DNA from: Aminobacter anthyllidis
GTDB taxonomy: Bacteria; Pseudomonadota; Alphaproteobacteria; Rhizobiales; Rhizobiaceae
Assembly: GCF_018555685.1 (NCBI RefSeq)
Contig: NZ_JAFLWW010000003.1
Coordinates: 186,001 to 250,000, forward strand
Direction of reading: 5' to 3'
Length of the DNA stretch: 64,000 bases
The translations under genes and the position numbers were made by a program. Every line of letters begins with the position of its first letter. The stretch's first letter is position 1. Of the stretch, positions 25,715 to 34,177 are shown piece by piece. Under the pieces are notes generated by a model. The model saw only the letters and a program-made list of their open reading frames with translations, had not been told where the DNA came from and searched no databases.

Positions 25715-25894
25715 ATGTCCATTCTCTCGTCGATCGGGCGCATCGCCAGCGAATTCACCGCCGCCCGCACGCGCTTCAACACCGCACGTTCCATCCGTTC
25801 GCTGCCGCTCGAACTGCAGAAGGACATCGGCTGGCCCGAGGCCTTCGATTCGAAGACCGGTTATCGCCACGGCCATGGCGGCGAGGCAGTCTGA
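25715..25894 (+). CDS. Small basic protein with LPLELQKDIGWP motif, divergent from the LysR gene
   Basis: 59 residues, with AGGAAAAGGAAA before the ATG. MSILSSIGRIASEFTAARTRFNTARSIRS is a basic amphipathic stretch, followed by LPLELQKDIGWPEAF and a His/Gly-rich tail. It is closest in form to the 23583 product. The 230-base leader shared with the divergent LysR gene holds hairpins (GGTGC / GCACC near 25650-25670 and GCCGG / CCGGC at 25676-25692), plus T-N11-A type words suitable for a LysR protein. A likely direct target of the regulator. Confidence 0.72.
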   Translation: MSILSSIGRIASEFTAARTRFNTARSIRSLPLELQKDIGWPEAFDSKTGYRHGHGGEAV

Positions 25895-26219
25895 AGATGG
25901 TCGGGACCACGTCGCGGCCTGTCGTACGCATCGGCAGGTCCTGCGGCGAGGTCCAGCCATGCGAGCGCCGCACGCCTGGCCTGAATGCCTTGCATGACAG
26001 CGCAGTGCCCCGCCCAACCGACTGTAAATATTGATTGTTTTTCGGCAATGGTGGCGGCAGACAAAGACATGTCGCACGCCATGTCGCTTTTACGGTGTGC
26101 CGCTTCGCATTTGCAGCATACCGGCGCTTAGCCAAGCCCTATATGCGCATCATCAAACGAGTTGCCCCACTCCACAACGCGAAGGCACCCCGTGTAACCT
26201 GGATGCATGGAGAAGTGTC

Positions 26220-26360
26220 ATGAAGATTTTTGCCCGCCTGTTCGGCCTCCGCCGCGATAGCTCGCTTTCGACCGCGATCGAGCGTCAGCGCCTTGCCAAC
26301 ACGATGCCCGGCCAGACCGCCGCAATCGCCGCCAACCGCCTCGGCATGCTCGTCGGCTGA
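26220..26360 (+). CDS. Very small basic protein
   Basis: 46 residues with GGAGAAG upstream and a terminator 36 bases after the stop, so expression is credible. MKIFARLFGLRRDSSLSTAIERQRLANTMPGQ is basic and helical; the LPxEIQ core of the neighbours is not evident. The 325-base stretch before it holds two CATGTCGC words 12 bases apart (26069-26087), matching the TGTCGC element discussed elsewhere, and no other gene. Confidence 0.6.
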   Translation: MKIFARLFGLRRDSSLSTAIERQRLANTMPGQTAAIAANRLGMLVG

Positions 26361-26395
26361 GTTTCATTCGATCCTCCTCCCGGATCGAACCATTG

Positions 26396-26422
26396 GAGCG
26401 GCGCAAGCCGCTCTTTTCTTTT
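26396..26422 (+). terminator. Rho-independent terminator
   Basis: A 7-bp stem GAGCGGC / GCCGCTC with GCAA tetraloop is followed by TTTTCTTTT. It closes the small-protein transcript. Confidence 0.88.
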
Positions 26423-26533
26423 GTGATTGCCATTAATCGACCACGTCGCCGGCATTTCGGCGCAGCCCGGGTCAGACCCACCGTTTCAAACACGCCATTT
26501 GCTCGTCCAAAAGAGCCAGCGTCGTTTTGCCCA

Positions 26534-26559
26534 TGTCGCAAACTTTAATTTTAGCGACA
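26534..26559 (+). promoter_or_regulatory. TGTCGC-N14-GCGACA inverted repeat upstream of the GlxA-type regulator
   Basis: TGTCGCAAA and TTAGCGACA form a 26-bp dyad with an AT-rich centre, 95-120 bases before the TTG start of the regulator. Another GCGACA lies at 26611-26616. Position and symmetry suggest autoregulation and provide the best-defined example of the recurring element. Confidence 0.55.
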
Positions 26560-26653
26560 GCTTCAACCCCATTGACAGCAAGGGAATTTGCTGTTGACGC
26601 TATGCTATTCGCGACATCAAGTTCGCGTCGTTTCCGGTCAGCGTGAGGGTTCC

Positions 26654-27655
26654 TTGAACGCCATCAGACATCCGATCAAACGATCGCTTGTGTTCTTCCT
26701 TGTACCCGACTTCACCATGGTCGCCTTCGCGACCGCTCTCGACCCTTTGCGCATCGCCAATCGCATGCTCGGTTACGAAGCCTACAAATGGCGCCTGGCC
26801 AGCATCGACGGTAAGGCCGTACCGGCGTCAAACGGCGTCGAATGCGCCGTCAACACCTCGCTCGACGAGGAACGCAAGAAGATGGCTGGGCCGGAACGCC
26901 CATCGATGGTCATCGTCTGCACCGGCATCAATGTCGAGACCTACACCAACAAGTCGGTCTTTGCCTGGCTGCGCGAGGAGTACAATCGCGGCGTCGCCGT
27001 GGGCGGACTGTGCACCGGCGCCTATGTACTGGCCAATGCCGGCCTGCTGTCCAACAAGCGCTGCGCCATCCATTGGGAAAACCTGCCGGGCTTCTCCGAG
27101 GCATTCCCGAAGGCCAACGTCTATGCCGACCTCTTCGAGGTCGACCAGAACATCTATACCTGCGCCGGCGGTACCGCAGCGCTCGACATGATGCTGAAGC
27201 TGATCGGCGACGATTTCGACGACAACCTCGTCAACCGCATCTGTGAACAGGTGCTCACCGATCGCGTCCGCAGCCCCACCGACCGCCAGCGCCTGCCGCT
27301 CAGGGCGCGGCTCGGCGTGCAGAATTCGAAGGTGCTGACCATCATCGAGCTGATGGAAGCCAACCTGTCGGAGCCGCTTTCGCTGATCGAGATCGCCGAC
27401 CATGTCGGCCTGTCCCGGCGCCAGATCGAACGCCTGTTCCGCACCGAGATGGGCCGCTCCCCTGCCCGCTACTATCTCGAGATCAGGCTCGACCGGGCCC
27501 GGCATCTGCTGATCCAGTCGTCGATGCCTGTGGTCGAGGTCGCCGTCGCCTGCGGTTTCGTGTCGGCCTCGCACTTCTCGAAATGCTACCGCGAACTTTA
27601 TGCCCGCTCGCCGCAGCAGGAGCGCATCGACCGCAAGCAGCTGATTGCGGCCTGA
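26654..27655 (+). CDS. GlxA/GbdR-type AraC-family regulator (DJ-1/GATase domain + AraC HTH)
   Basis: 333 residues from TTG 26654, which follows GAGGG; the frame is open to 26588, but that part contains the likely promoter. The N-terminal DJ-1/PfpI domain has VFFLVPDFTMVAFATALDPLRIANRMLG and the cysteine elbow VGGLCTGAYVLANAG. The C-terminal AraC domain holds LSLIEIADHVGLSRRQIERLFRTEMGRSPARYYLEIRL and a second helix-turn-helix with VACGFVSASHFSKCYRELY. GbdR of Pseudomonas has this architecture and activates glycine betaine and dimethylglycine catabolism. Given the N-methyl genes around it, a GbdR-like role is likely. Other members respond to arginine, carnitine or choline metabolites. Confidence 0.85.
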   Translation: MNAIRHPIKRSLVFFLVPDFTMVAFATALDPLRIANRMLGYEAYKWRLASIDGKAVPASNGVECAVNTSLDEERKKMAGPERPSMVIVCTGINVETYTNKSVFAWLREEYNRGVAVGGLCTGAYVLANAGLLSNKRCAIHWENLPGFSEAFPKANVYADLFEVDQNIYTCAGGTAALDMMLKLIGDDFDDNLVNRICEQVLTDRVRSPTDRQRLPLRARLGVQNSKVLTIIELMEANLSEPLSLIEIADHVGLSRRQIERLFRTEMGRSPARYYLEIRLDRARHLLIQSSMPVVEVAVACGFVSASHFSKCYRELYARSPQQERIDRKQLIAA

Positions 27656-27659
27656 ACGC

Positions 27660-28037
27660 CTACTGCCGCCGGTAGGGATCGTAACCGTCGTCGCCATCGT
27701 CCTGATAGTCGTCGCAGATGCACTCTGCCGACGATATCTGGTCGTTCCAGCCGCCGATTGAGCGGGCATTGCGATCAAACTCTTCCGACGCGCCCTGCAT
27801 GCCTGTGTGCTGGTAGACAACAAGGGTGCAGCCAGGCGCCACCCGCACCGACGAAACGCGGTCGTTCCAGAACCGGCCGGCGCGGAAGCTGATCGACTGG
27901 TCGGGGCGCATTGGCAGGACACGGCCGCCATAACCGTTGTGCTCGTACATCTCGCAGGCAACGTCGTCGTCATATTGGGCATTGGCGCTGCCGGCCATCA
28001 GGGCTGAAGCGATTGTTGCAAGCACGGCAAGTCTCAT
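27660..28037 (-). CDS. Secreted beta/gamma-crystallin-like protein
   Basis: 125 residues with a signal peptide (MRLAVLATIASALMAGSANA). The mature part has the crystallin-type fold signature: CEMYEHNGYGGRVLPMRPDQ, then WNDRVSSVRVAPGCTLVVYQHTGMQG. Four cysteines and an acidic Asp-rich tail (YQDDGDDGYDPY) follow. Such proteins are periplasmic or secreted and often bind calcium; the peptidase inhibitor family I36 is related. It is convergent with the GlxA-type regulator, four bases apart. No partner gene is evident. Confidence 0.75.
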   Translation of the reverse strand: MRLAVLATIASALMAGSANAQYDDDVACEMYEHNGYGGRVLPMRPDQSISFRAGRFWNDRVSSVRVAPGCTLVVYQHTGMQGASEEFDRNARSIGGWNDQISSAECICDDYQDDGDDGYDPYRRQ

Positions 28038-28134
28038 GTCTGTCGATGTCCTCGTGAGCCAGGACAGGCAGAAAAGACATCCGCGTGGCCAAAATTTGGC
28101 ACCGCGCGCGGCATGACTGTCAATGGAGGCAACT

Positions 28135-28977
28135 CTAGCGGCTGTCCCACAGCCATGAGCGGTCGCGCCACAGCTTTTCGCCGATCAGGCAGTCGTATTT
28201 CGGCTGCGCCTGGGCAAGCATGACGGGAGGATGCGCCGCTTCCTCGGCCGCCCACTGGCGCGACGCCGGTCCGGCCAGTTCCATGACCAGCTTGCGCCGG
28301 ATCGCCTCGGGAAACTGCGACCACTCATTGACGGGAATCATGAAGGCGCCCGGCCCGCCAATGACGCAATCGGCATAATAGCGGTCGAGGTCCTCGACGT
28401 CGTAGGCGTTGCCGAAGCCGCCATTGGTCATCAGTGGCAGGCCGTTGATGGTGATGCCTTGCGCCACTGCCGCGTCGCGGATGAGATCCACCGGCGGCCC
28501 CTGGTTGTTGGGGCCGTCACCCGAGATATCGATCACCCGCTTCAAGCCGCGAAAGGCGCTTTCGGCGAAAAGATCGGTGCCGAATTCAAGCGCACTCGAG
28601 ATCGAGGTCCGGCGGGCGCTGTTGGGCGGCTTGGCCGACAGCTGGCGCACGACGCGCTCGGCATCGGCGCGATTGGCGATGACCGTCCACGGCACGACGA
28701 CGATCTGCGACGTCGAGCCGGCCCATTCGACATAGGTCACAGCTATCTTGCCAAAAGCGCCCTCGGCGATCACCTCCAGCACGCGTTCATGGGTCAGCGC
28801 TGCCGCGTAGCCGTGACGCTGTATCTCGAGTTCATCGGGCGACATGGAGAGCGAAACGTCGACGGCAAGCACCAGCTCGACATCGACCTGTTCAGCTGCG
28901 TTGGCATGAAGGCCGAGACCTAGCATCAGTGCCAAGGCAGCACCGCCTGCGAGAAGAGCTTTGGCCACGGCAGACAT
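28135..28977 (-). CDS. DUF1194 secreted von Willebrand-like protein
   Basis: 280 residues from ATG 28977; the frame extends to a TTG at 29010. A signal peptide (AKALLAGGAALALMLGLGLHANA) is followed by VDVELVLAVDVSLSMSPDELEIQRHG, a MIDAS-like DxSxS metal motif. RVIDISGDGPNNQGPP and a C-terminal Cys pair follow. DUF1194 proteins are common in alphaproteobacteria with no known role; a periplasmic binding or adhesion function is a guess. It is transcribed in the same direction as the crystallin-like gene, 97 bases upstream. Confidence 0.82.
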   Translation of the reverse strand: MSAVAKALLAGGAALALMLGLGLHANAAEQVDVELVLAVDVSLSMSPDELEIQRHGYAAALTHERVLEVIAEGAFGKIAVTYVEWAGSTSQIVVVPWTVIANRADAERVVRQLSAKPPNSARRTSISSALEFGTDLFAESAFRGLKRVIDISGDGPNNQGPPVDLIRDAAVAQGITINGLPLMTNGGFGNAYDVEDLDRYYADCVIGGPGAFMIPVNEWSQFPEAIRRKLVMELAGPASRQWAAEEAAHPPVMLAQAQPKYDCLIGEKLWRDRSWLWDSR

Positions 28978-29013
28978 GCACGAAGGGTAAGCGAGATTCG
29001 CCCGCTTCAAAAG

Positions 29014-29041
29014 AAAAGCCCGGCCAGAAAGCCGGGCTTTT
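29014..29041. terminator. Bidirectional terminator hairpin
   Basis: An 11-bp perfect stem AAAAGCCCGGC / GCCGGGCTTTT with a six-base loop lies 34 bases past the stop of the leftward DUF6463 gene. It prevents readthrough into the DUF1194 gene. Confidence 0.85.
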
Positions 29042-29075
29042 CAATCACATTGTCGGGAAGCAGGCCGCGAAACCG

Positions 29076-29492
29076 TCACTTGGTCGAGGAGATACTACGC
29101 CTTTTCGCCCGAGCCTGCAGGCCGACCGTAAGAACGATCGAAACAATGAGCACAACCGGCAACCCGCTCGGCGGCATGATTGCCGTCAGTATGGCTGTCC
29201 AAACGACGAGTCCCCAACCGACGAACACGGGGATCGGCAGGCCATGCCGGTCGAGCCAGAAGATGAGTGCGCCGAGAATGAGCAGCGGAACGGCCAGCGA
29301 GCCAATGGACTGCCAGAACACACCACCGGAGAGCGCCAGGTCGAGCGGTTGCGCCCTGAGCGGCGCCCAGTGATCCCAGGTCCACATATTGAGCGACGAC
29401 CAATTCAGCAGTTCCGCGGGGATATCGGCCCCAAGCACAAGCAGGTGAATGATGCCGAGCGCGATCAACGCAACGGCGCTCCATTTGACCAT
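29076..29492 (-). CDS. DUF6463-like membrane protein
   Basis: 138 residues with about four membrane helices (SAVALIALGIIHLLVLG, then segments near 55-80, 85-105 and 110-128) and a basic C-terminus. A conserved WSSLNMW/WDHW aromatic patch lies between helices 1 and 2. The family is uncharacterised. The gene is divergent from a TetR regulator, and the intergenic space holds two copies of a palindrome, so it is the probable TetR target. A small efflux or sensing role is possible. Confidence 0.72.
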   Translation of the reverse strand: MVKWSAVALIALGIIHLLVLGADIPAELLNWSSLNMWTWDHWAPLRAQPLDLALSGGVFWQSIGSLAVPLLILGALIFWLDRHGLPIPVFVGWGLVVWTAILTAIMPPSGLPVVLIVSIVLTVGLQARAKRRSISSTK

Positions 29493-29539
29493 GGCTTAGA
29501 TCTCCTTCGATTGGTGCGGGCAGCGCCACATGGCATCAC

Positions 29540-29595
29540 CATACGGTAGCGTATGTATAGCAATTGCCTCGAAACCGCCATACGGATGCGTATGG
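29540..29595. promoter_or_regulatory. Twin TetR operators between DUF6463 and tetR
   Basis: CATACG-GTAG-CGTATG (29540-29555) and CCATACG-GATG-CGTATGG (29578-29595) are two copies of the same inverted repeat, centred 39 bases apart in the divergent promoter region. They are very likely the binding sites of the adjacent TetR protein, controlling both genes. Confidence 0.8.
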
Positions 29596-29625
29596 CGCGG
29601 CGTGATGCCGCAAGAAAGAGACGCG

Positions 29626-30210
29626 ATGGCTGAAAAAGGCGTGGAAGCGAAAAGCGAGATTAAGGACCTGACGCGCGAGGATTGGTTGATGGCCGCTGTC
29701 GCGGCACTTGCCGAAGGGGGCGTCGAGGCCGTCAAGGTGGAGCGCCTCGCCAAGTCGCTCGGCGTCAGCAAGGGCTCGTTCTACTGGCACTTCAAGGACC
29801 GGCCGCAATTACTGGCAGCTATCCTCGACGTCTGGGATGCGGATTTCACGCAGCAGCTGATCGACAACGCGGCGGGCTTGGCAACGCCCAAGCAGCGCCT
29901 GCGCCATCTCGCGCAGGACGCATTGGTCAAGACGGTCTACGGCATCGATTCGGCACGCGCCGAAGCAGCGATCCAATCATGGGCTGCGACCGACGCGCAT
30001 GTCGCCGAACGTCTGCGAGCCGTGGACGCCGCCCGCCTCGCCTACCTTGAAAAGGAACTTGCCGCCGCAGGCCTGGCGTCCGAAACGGCTCGTGCCAGGG
30101 CGAAGATGCTCTACCTGGCGCTGCTCGGCCTCTATTCGGCACGGGGCTACAATCCAGACCTCGCCGACGATGGCGCTTATCTAGCGCTGGTCGAACTGGT
30201 CCTCGAATAG
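29626..30210 (+). CDS. TetR-family transcriptional regulator
   Basis: 194 residues from ATG 29626 (AAGAGAC upstream); two earlier starts lie within or past the operator region. The helix-turn-helix is DWLMAAVAALAEGGVEAVKVERLAKSLGVSKGSFYWHFKDRPQLLAAIL, the classic TetR form. The helical ligand domain fills the rest. It is divergent from the DUF6463 membrane protein and flanked by two matched palindromes. The ligand is unknown. Confidence 0.88.
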   Translation: MAEKGVEAKSEIKDLTREDWLMAAVAALAEGGVEAVKVERLAKSLGVSKGSFYWHFKDRPQLLAAILDVWDADFTQQLIDNAAGLATPKQRLRHLAQDALVKTVYGIDSARAEAAIQSWAATDAHVAERLRAVDAARLAYLEKELAAAGLASETARARAKMLYLALLGLYSARGYNPDLADDGAYLALVELVLE

Positions 30211-30223
30211 CCCAAGCCCAGCG

Positions 30224-32785
30224 TCAGCTGCGCGGCTTCAGGTTCTCCGGATCATAGAGCGGCTTGTAGCCGATGCCGACAACCTCGACCGGATAGGTAT
30301 CTGCGAAATATTCGACATTCAGCTTGCGGCCTTCCTGGCAGTAGGCGTGAGGCAGGTAGGCCAGCGCGATGTTCTTGCCGATGGACGGGCCGAAAGCGAT
30401 CGAGGTCGTGTACGAGCGGCGGCCGAGTTCGTCGACCAGCACCTCGCCGGTCTCCGGGTCCATGACCGGCAGCGTGCCGACCGGGTAGCGCTTGACGCCG
30501 TTTTTGTCGGTATTTTCGGTCATCTCCAGCGTGCAGAGCATGGCGGGCTGATGATCGCGCGCCTTGTACTCCAGATGCTTCGCCCTGCCGCGGAAGTCCG
30601 CTTCCTTGACCTTCGGACGGGCAAGATCGGCCTCGATGAGGTTGTACTGGGTGAGAAGATCGGCGTTCTGCAGGCGCAGGCTCTTTTCCATGCGACGCGA
30701 GTTGGCATAGGTCTCGACGCCGAAGGCCATGACGCCGGTCGAGCGCAACGCGTCCCAGACGGCCAGGCCGTCCTCGTACTTCATGTGCAGTTCCCAGCCC
30801 TGCTCGCCGACATAGGAAATGCGGAAGGCGGTAACGTTCTTGCCAGCAATCTCGATCTGCTTGATCGCGGCGAAGGCGAAGTTTTCCTGGTCGAGCCCAG
30901 CTGGGTTTGCCACCACCTTCTTCAGCGTCTCGCGGGCGTTCGGTCCCCAGATGCCGATGGTGATGAATTTTTCCGAGGTGTCGGTGATGGTGACGTCGAG
31001 GCCACGATCCTCGGCGACGCGCTTCATGTAGTGGAAGTCGCGCGGGCCGGCATCGGCACCATTCACCAGCCGGCAGCGGTCGGCCATGCGGAAGACGGTG
31101 AAGTCGGCGCGCACCATGCCCTCGTCGTCGAGGAAGTGGGTGTAGACACCCTTGCCGATGTTGCCGTCGCCGCCGATCTTGGCGGCGCAGAGCCATTCCA
31201 GCAGCTCGACATGGTCGGGGCCCTCGATATCGACCATGTGGAAATGGCTGAGGTTGACGATGCCGCAATCCTCGCTCATCGCCAGGTGCTCGGCGTTGGA
31301 GACGCGCCAGAAGTGCCTGGAGTCCCACTCGTTCTCGCGCACCGGCACGCGGTTGCCATACTTCTCCAGCAGGTGCTCATTGGCCTTGTAGCCATGCGCA
31401 CGCTCCCAGCCGCCAAGTTCCATGAAGTAGCCGCCGAGCTCGACTTCGCGCTCGTAGAAGGGCGAGCGCTTGACGTTGCGCCCAGTGGCATAGGGCTCGC
31501 GGGTGTGCACGGCCGGGAAATAGATCTTCTGGGCCGCCTCGAAGGTGCGGCCCTCGATGAACTTCTCTTCCAGCTGGTGCGGATAAAAGCGGGCATAGTC
31601 GATCGAGTTGTGGTCGATCTCGGTGCGGCCATCGGTCATCCAGTCGGCGATCAGCTTGCCGTAGCCGGGGCCGTCCTTGACCCAGATGGCGACGCAGTAC
31701 CACAGGCCGCGCACCTTCTGGCTCTCGCCGCAGGAGGCGCCGCCGGCAGCTGAAACCTGGAGCAGGCCGTTGAACGAGTGGCTTTCATTGTAGCCGAGTT
31801 CGCCGAGGATCGGCGTCAGCTCCATGGCACGCTCGAGCGGCTCCATGATCTGCTCCATGTCGAGATCGCGCTGCGACGGCGACAGGCGCGCCTCATGTTT
31901 TTCCAGGAGCTCGCGCGGATGGCAAAGGCGCGGGTTGGTCTGCTCGTAATAGCCCCACTCGATCTGGCCGCCCTCGGTGGTCTTGGGGTCGCCGGTGTCG
32001 CGCATATAGGCAGAGTTGCCTTGGTCGCGCAAAAGCGGGAAGCCGATCTCCTTGCCGGTGCCCTCGAACTCGTTGTACGGGCCGAAGAAGGTCAGCGGGT
32101 GGTCGACCGGCATGACCGGCAGGTCCTCGCCGACCATTTCAGCGATCAGGCGGCCCCAGATGCCGGCGCAGACGACGACATGGTCGGCCATGATCGTGCC
32201 GCGATGGGTGACGACGCCCTTGATGCGGCCGCCCTCGACAATCAGCGACGTCGCCGGCGTGTTGCCGAAGACCTGGAGCTTGCCGGACTTCTCTGCGGCA
32301 TCGACCAGCTTGCCTGCCACCGTCTGCGAGCGCGGGATGACGAGACCCGCATCGGGATCGAACATGCCGCCCATCACCTGATCTTCCTCGATCAGCGGGA
32401 ACATCGCCTTGATCTCGGCGGGCGAAACGTAATGCGCGCGGGTGCCGAACGCCTTGGCCGAGGAAAGCTTGCGCTTGATCTCCTCCATCCAGCTGTCGTC
32501 GCCGGTGCGGGCGACCTCGAGACCGCCGATGCGGGCGTAGTGGCCCATCTTCTCGTAGAAATCGATCGAGTACTGGGTCGTCCAGACCGACAGATAGTCG
32601 TGGCTGGTGGTGTAGCAAAAATCAGAGGCATGCGCCGTCGAGCCGATGTCGGTGGGCACGCCGGACTTGTCGATGCCGACGATGTCGGTCCAGCCGCGCT
32701 CGATCAGGTGATGGGCAATCGATGCGCCCACGATGCCGCCCAACCCGACGATGACGACCTTTGCCGCTTTCGGAAACTCAGCCAT
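30224..32785 (-). CDS. Dimethylglycine-dehydrogenase-like FAD oxidase with GcvT domain (variant)
   Basis: 853 residues from ATG 32785. The N-terminal DAO-type FAD domain starts with AAKVVIVGLGGIVGASIAHHLIERGWTDIVGIDKS; the C-terminal half is an aminomethyltransferase (GcvT) fold that passes the one-carbon unit to THF. Family members oxidise dimethylglycine, sarcosine or related N-methyl amines. The usual covalent-FAD segment (SGTTWHAAG) is replaced by DIGSTAHASDFCYTTSHDY, which keeps a His but loses the Trp. YNESHSFNGLLQVSAAGGASCGESQ in mid-domain is also unlike the other two copies in this window. The substrate therefore probably differs. A TTTGCGACA element lies about 70 bases upstream. Confidence 0.83.
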   Translation of the reverse strand: MAEFPKAAKVVIVGLGGIVGASIAHHLIERGWTDIVGIDKSGVPTDIGSTAHASDFCYTTSHDYLSVWTTQYSIDFYEKMGHYARIGGLEVARTGDDSWMEEIKRKLSSAKAFGTRAHYVSPAEIKAMFPLIEEDQVMGGMFDPDAGLVIPRSQTVAGKLVDAAEKSGKLQVFGNTPATSLIVEGGRIKGVVTHRGTIMADHVVVCAGIWGRLIAEMVGEDLPVMPVDHPLTFFGPYNEFEGTGKEIGFPLLRDQGNSAYMRDTGDPKTTEGGQIEWGYYEQTNPRLCHPRELLEKHEARLSPSQRDLDMEQIMEPLERAMELTPILGELGYNESHSFNGLLQVSAAGGASCGESQKVRGLWYCVAIWVKDGPGYGKLIADWMTDGRTEIDHNSIDYARFYPHQLEEKFIEGRTFEAAQKIYFPAVHTREPYATGRNVKRSPFYEREVELGGYFMELGGWERAHGYKANEHLLEKYGNRVPVRENEWDSRHFWRVSNAEHLAMSEDCGIVNLSHFHMVDIEGPDHVELLEWLCAAKIGGDGNIGKGVYTHFLDDEGMVRADFTVFRMADRCRLVNGADAGPRDFHYMKRVAEDRGLDVTITDTSEKFITIGIWGPNARETLKKVVANPAGLDQENFAFAAIKQIEIAGKNVTAFRISYVGEQGWELHMKYEDGLAVWDALRSTGVMAFGVETYANSRRMEKSLRLQNADLLTQYNLIEADLARPKVKEADFRGRAKHLEYKARDHQPAMLCTLEMTENTDKNGVKRYPVGTLPVMDPETGEVLVDELGRRSYTTSIAFGPSIGKNIALAYLPHAYCQEGRKLNVEYFADTYPVEVVGIGYKPLYDPENLKPRS

Positions 32786-32850
32786 TACCCACGACTCCGA
32801 GATGATATTTGCGGGCAGACTATAGAGCGCCGCGGCGCGATTGCAGCCTG

Positions 32851-32859
32851 TTTGCGACA
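32851..32859 (-). promoter_or_regulatory. TGTCGCAAA element upstream of the oxidase gene
   Basis: TTTGCGACA on the plus strand reads TGTCGCAAA towards the oxidase gene, 66-74 bases before its ATG. It matches the word found at the GlxA-type regulator and the mttB-type promoter. A single half site; the assignment is weak by itself. Confidence 0.35.
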
Positions 32860-32998
32860 TTGCCACAAGGCCGCGCGACCTCACGAAAATTGCTGGCGAT
32901 CATCAAGCAGACGGCAAGTCATACGACTACGTTAACCGGGCTTTGTAGTTTGTTCGCTAACAAACGTCCGAAGTCATGGGGAGAAGGCTTTCAACATC

Positions 32999-34177
32999 GT
33001 GCAGGGCCTCAAAGTCGCGCATTCCGAAAAAGCGGATTCGAAGAGCCGCGCCGCCGAAACACCGGCGGTGGCCCTCGATCCCGATTTCGATTTCCAATCG
33101 AGTGAGTATGCCCGTCTCTACGCCGTTTCCGACGCGACGGCGTTCCAGCATCCGCTCTGGCTCACAGCCTTCTACCGCCTGGCCGGACACCGGGGTGCAG
33201 AGAAAATCGTCGTCACCGGCCGGCACCCGACGGGCGGGGAATTGCTGTTCGTGCTGCCAATGATCAGACGGCGACACACCGGCGTCGTGCTGCTCGAAAG
33301 CTGCGATCTCGGAGTCAGTGACTATGCGGCGCCTGTTGTCTCTGCGAACTTGCCCGACAACGCACCCCTCGCCCCGGCTGTCCGCGCTGTCCTGCCCGCC
33401 TTCGACATCCTGCGCCTCCGCCCGGTGCGCCCCGAACATGTTGCCCTATGGCAGCTCCTGCTAGGCGGCGAAGCCCGCAAGCTCGATTTTTCGGCACATG
33501 CCACGGACCTGCACGACAATTTCGCCATATGGCGCGAAACCGCCCTCGACGGCAGTTTCCGACGCATGCTCGACCGCAAGAAGAAGCGGTTCCTCAAGCA
33601 GGAAGGCGCGCAGTTGCGGCTGCTTCGCGAGCCAGGCGAAATCCGCGCCGGCATTGCCCAACTCGCCCGGCTGCGCGCCGGTCGCTTCGACAGCGACCTG
33701 ATCCAGGGTGCGGAGGTCGAGCAATTCTATGCCGACGTGGCCGCGACCGGCGCAGCCACCGGATTTGCCCGGACTTACGTAATCGCCATAGCCGGCGAAA
33801 CGATCGGCTACGCCTTCGGCATCGCGGTGGCTGGCCGCTTCAATTACCTGCTGATCGGCTGTGACTACGATGCCCACGGGCGCCACTCGCCGGGGTTGGT
33901 CCTGTATGACTCGATGATCGAGGACTGGATGGCAAACAATGGAAAGGTCTTCGACTTCACCATTGGCGACGAGCCGTTCAAACACCAGTTCGGCACCACT
34001 GCGACGCCGATGTTCCTGGTGGGCGAAAACGCCACCTGGCGCGGCCGGCTGGGGGCAGCCGCCTTCGCTGCGCGCGAACAATTGCGCAGGCTGCGCACCA
34101 AAACCGACGACAACGCCAACTCGGCCAATAAGACCGTTTCTGGGGGGAGTGATGCGGACAAGACCGGAGTTTCTTGA
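32999..34177 (+). CDS. GNAT-family acetyltransferase (BioF2-like/CelD-BcsL type)
   Basis: 392 residues, starting at a GTG. A central Acetyltransf_6 fold holds DGSFRRMLDRKKKRFLKQEGAQLRL, TYVIAIAGETIGYAFGIAVAGRFNYLL and DYDAHGRHSPGLVLYDSMIEDW. The conserved end block DFTIGDEPFKHQFGT is typical of CelD/BcsL-type proteins from polysaccharide loci. No signal peptide, so cytoplasmic. Its 3' end overlaps the PIG-L gene by 26 bases, so the two are coupled. A role in modifying a surface glycan or lipid is likely; the acceptor is unknown. Confidence 0.82.
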   Translation: MQGLKVAHSEKADSKSRAAETPAVALDPDFDFQSSEYARLYAVSDATAFQHPLWLTAFYRLAGHRGAEKIVVTGRHPTGGELLFVLPMIRRRHTGVVLLESCDLGVSDYAAPVVSANLPDNAPLAPAVRAVLPAFDILRLRPVRPEHVALWQLLLGGEARKLDFSAHATDLHDNFAIWRETALDGSFRRMLDRKKKRFLKQEGAQLRLLREPGEIRAGIAQLARLRAGRFDSDLIQGAEVEQFYADVAATGAATGFARTYVIAIAGETIGYAFGIAVAGRFNYLLIGCDYDAHGRHSPGLVLYDSMIEDWMANNGKVFDFTIGDEPFKHQFGTTATPMFLVGENATWRGRLGAAAFAAREQLRRLRTKTDDNANSANKTVSGGSDADKTGVS

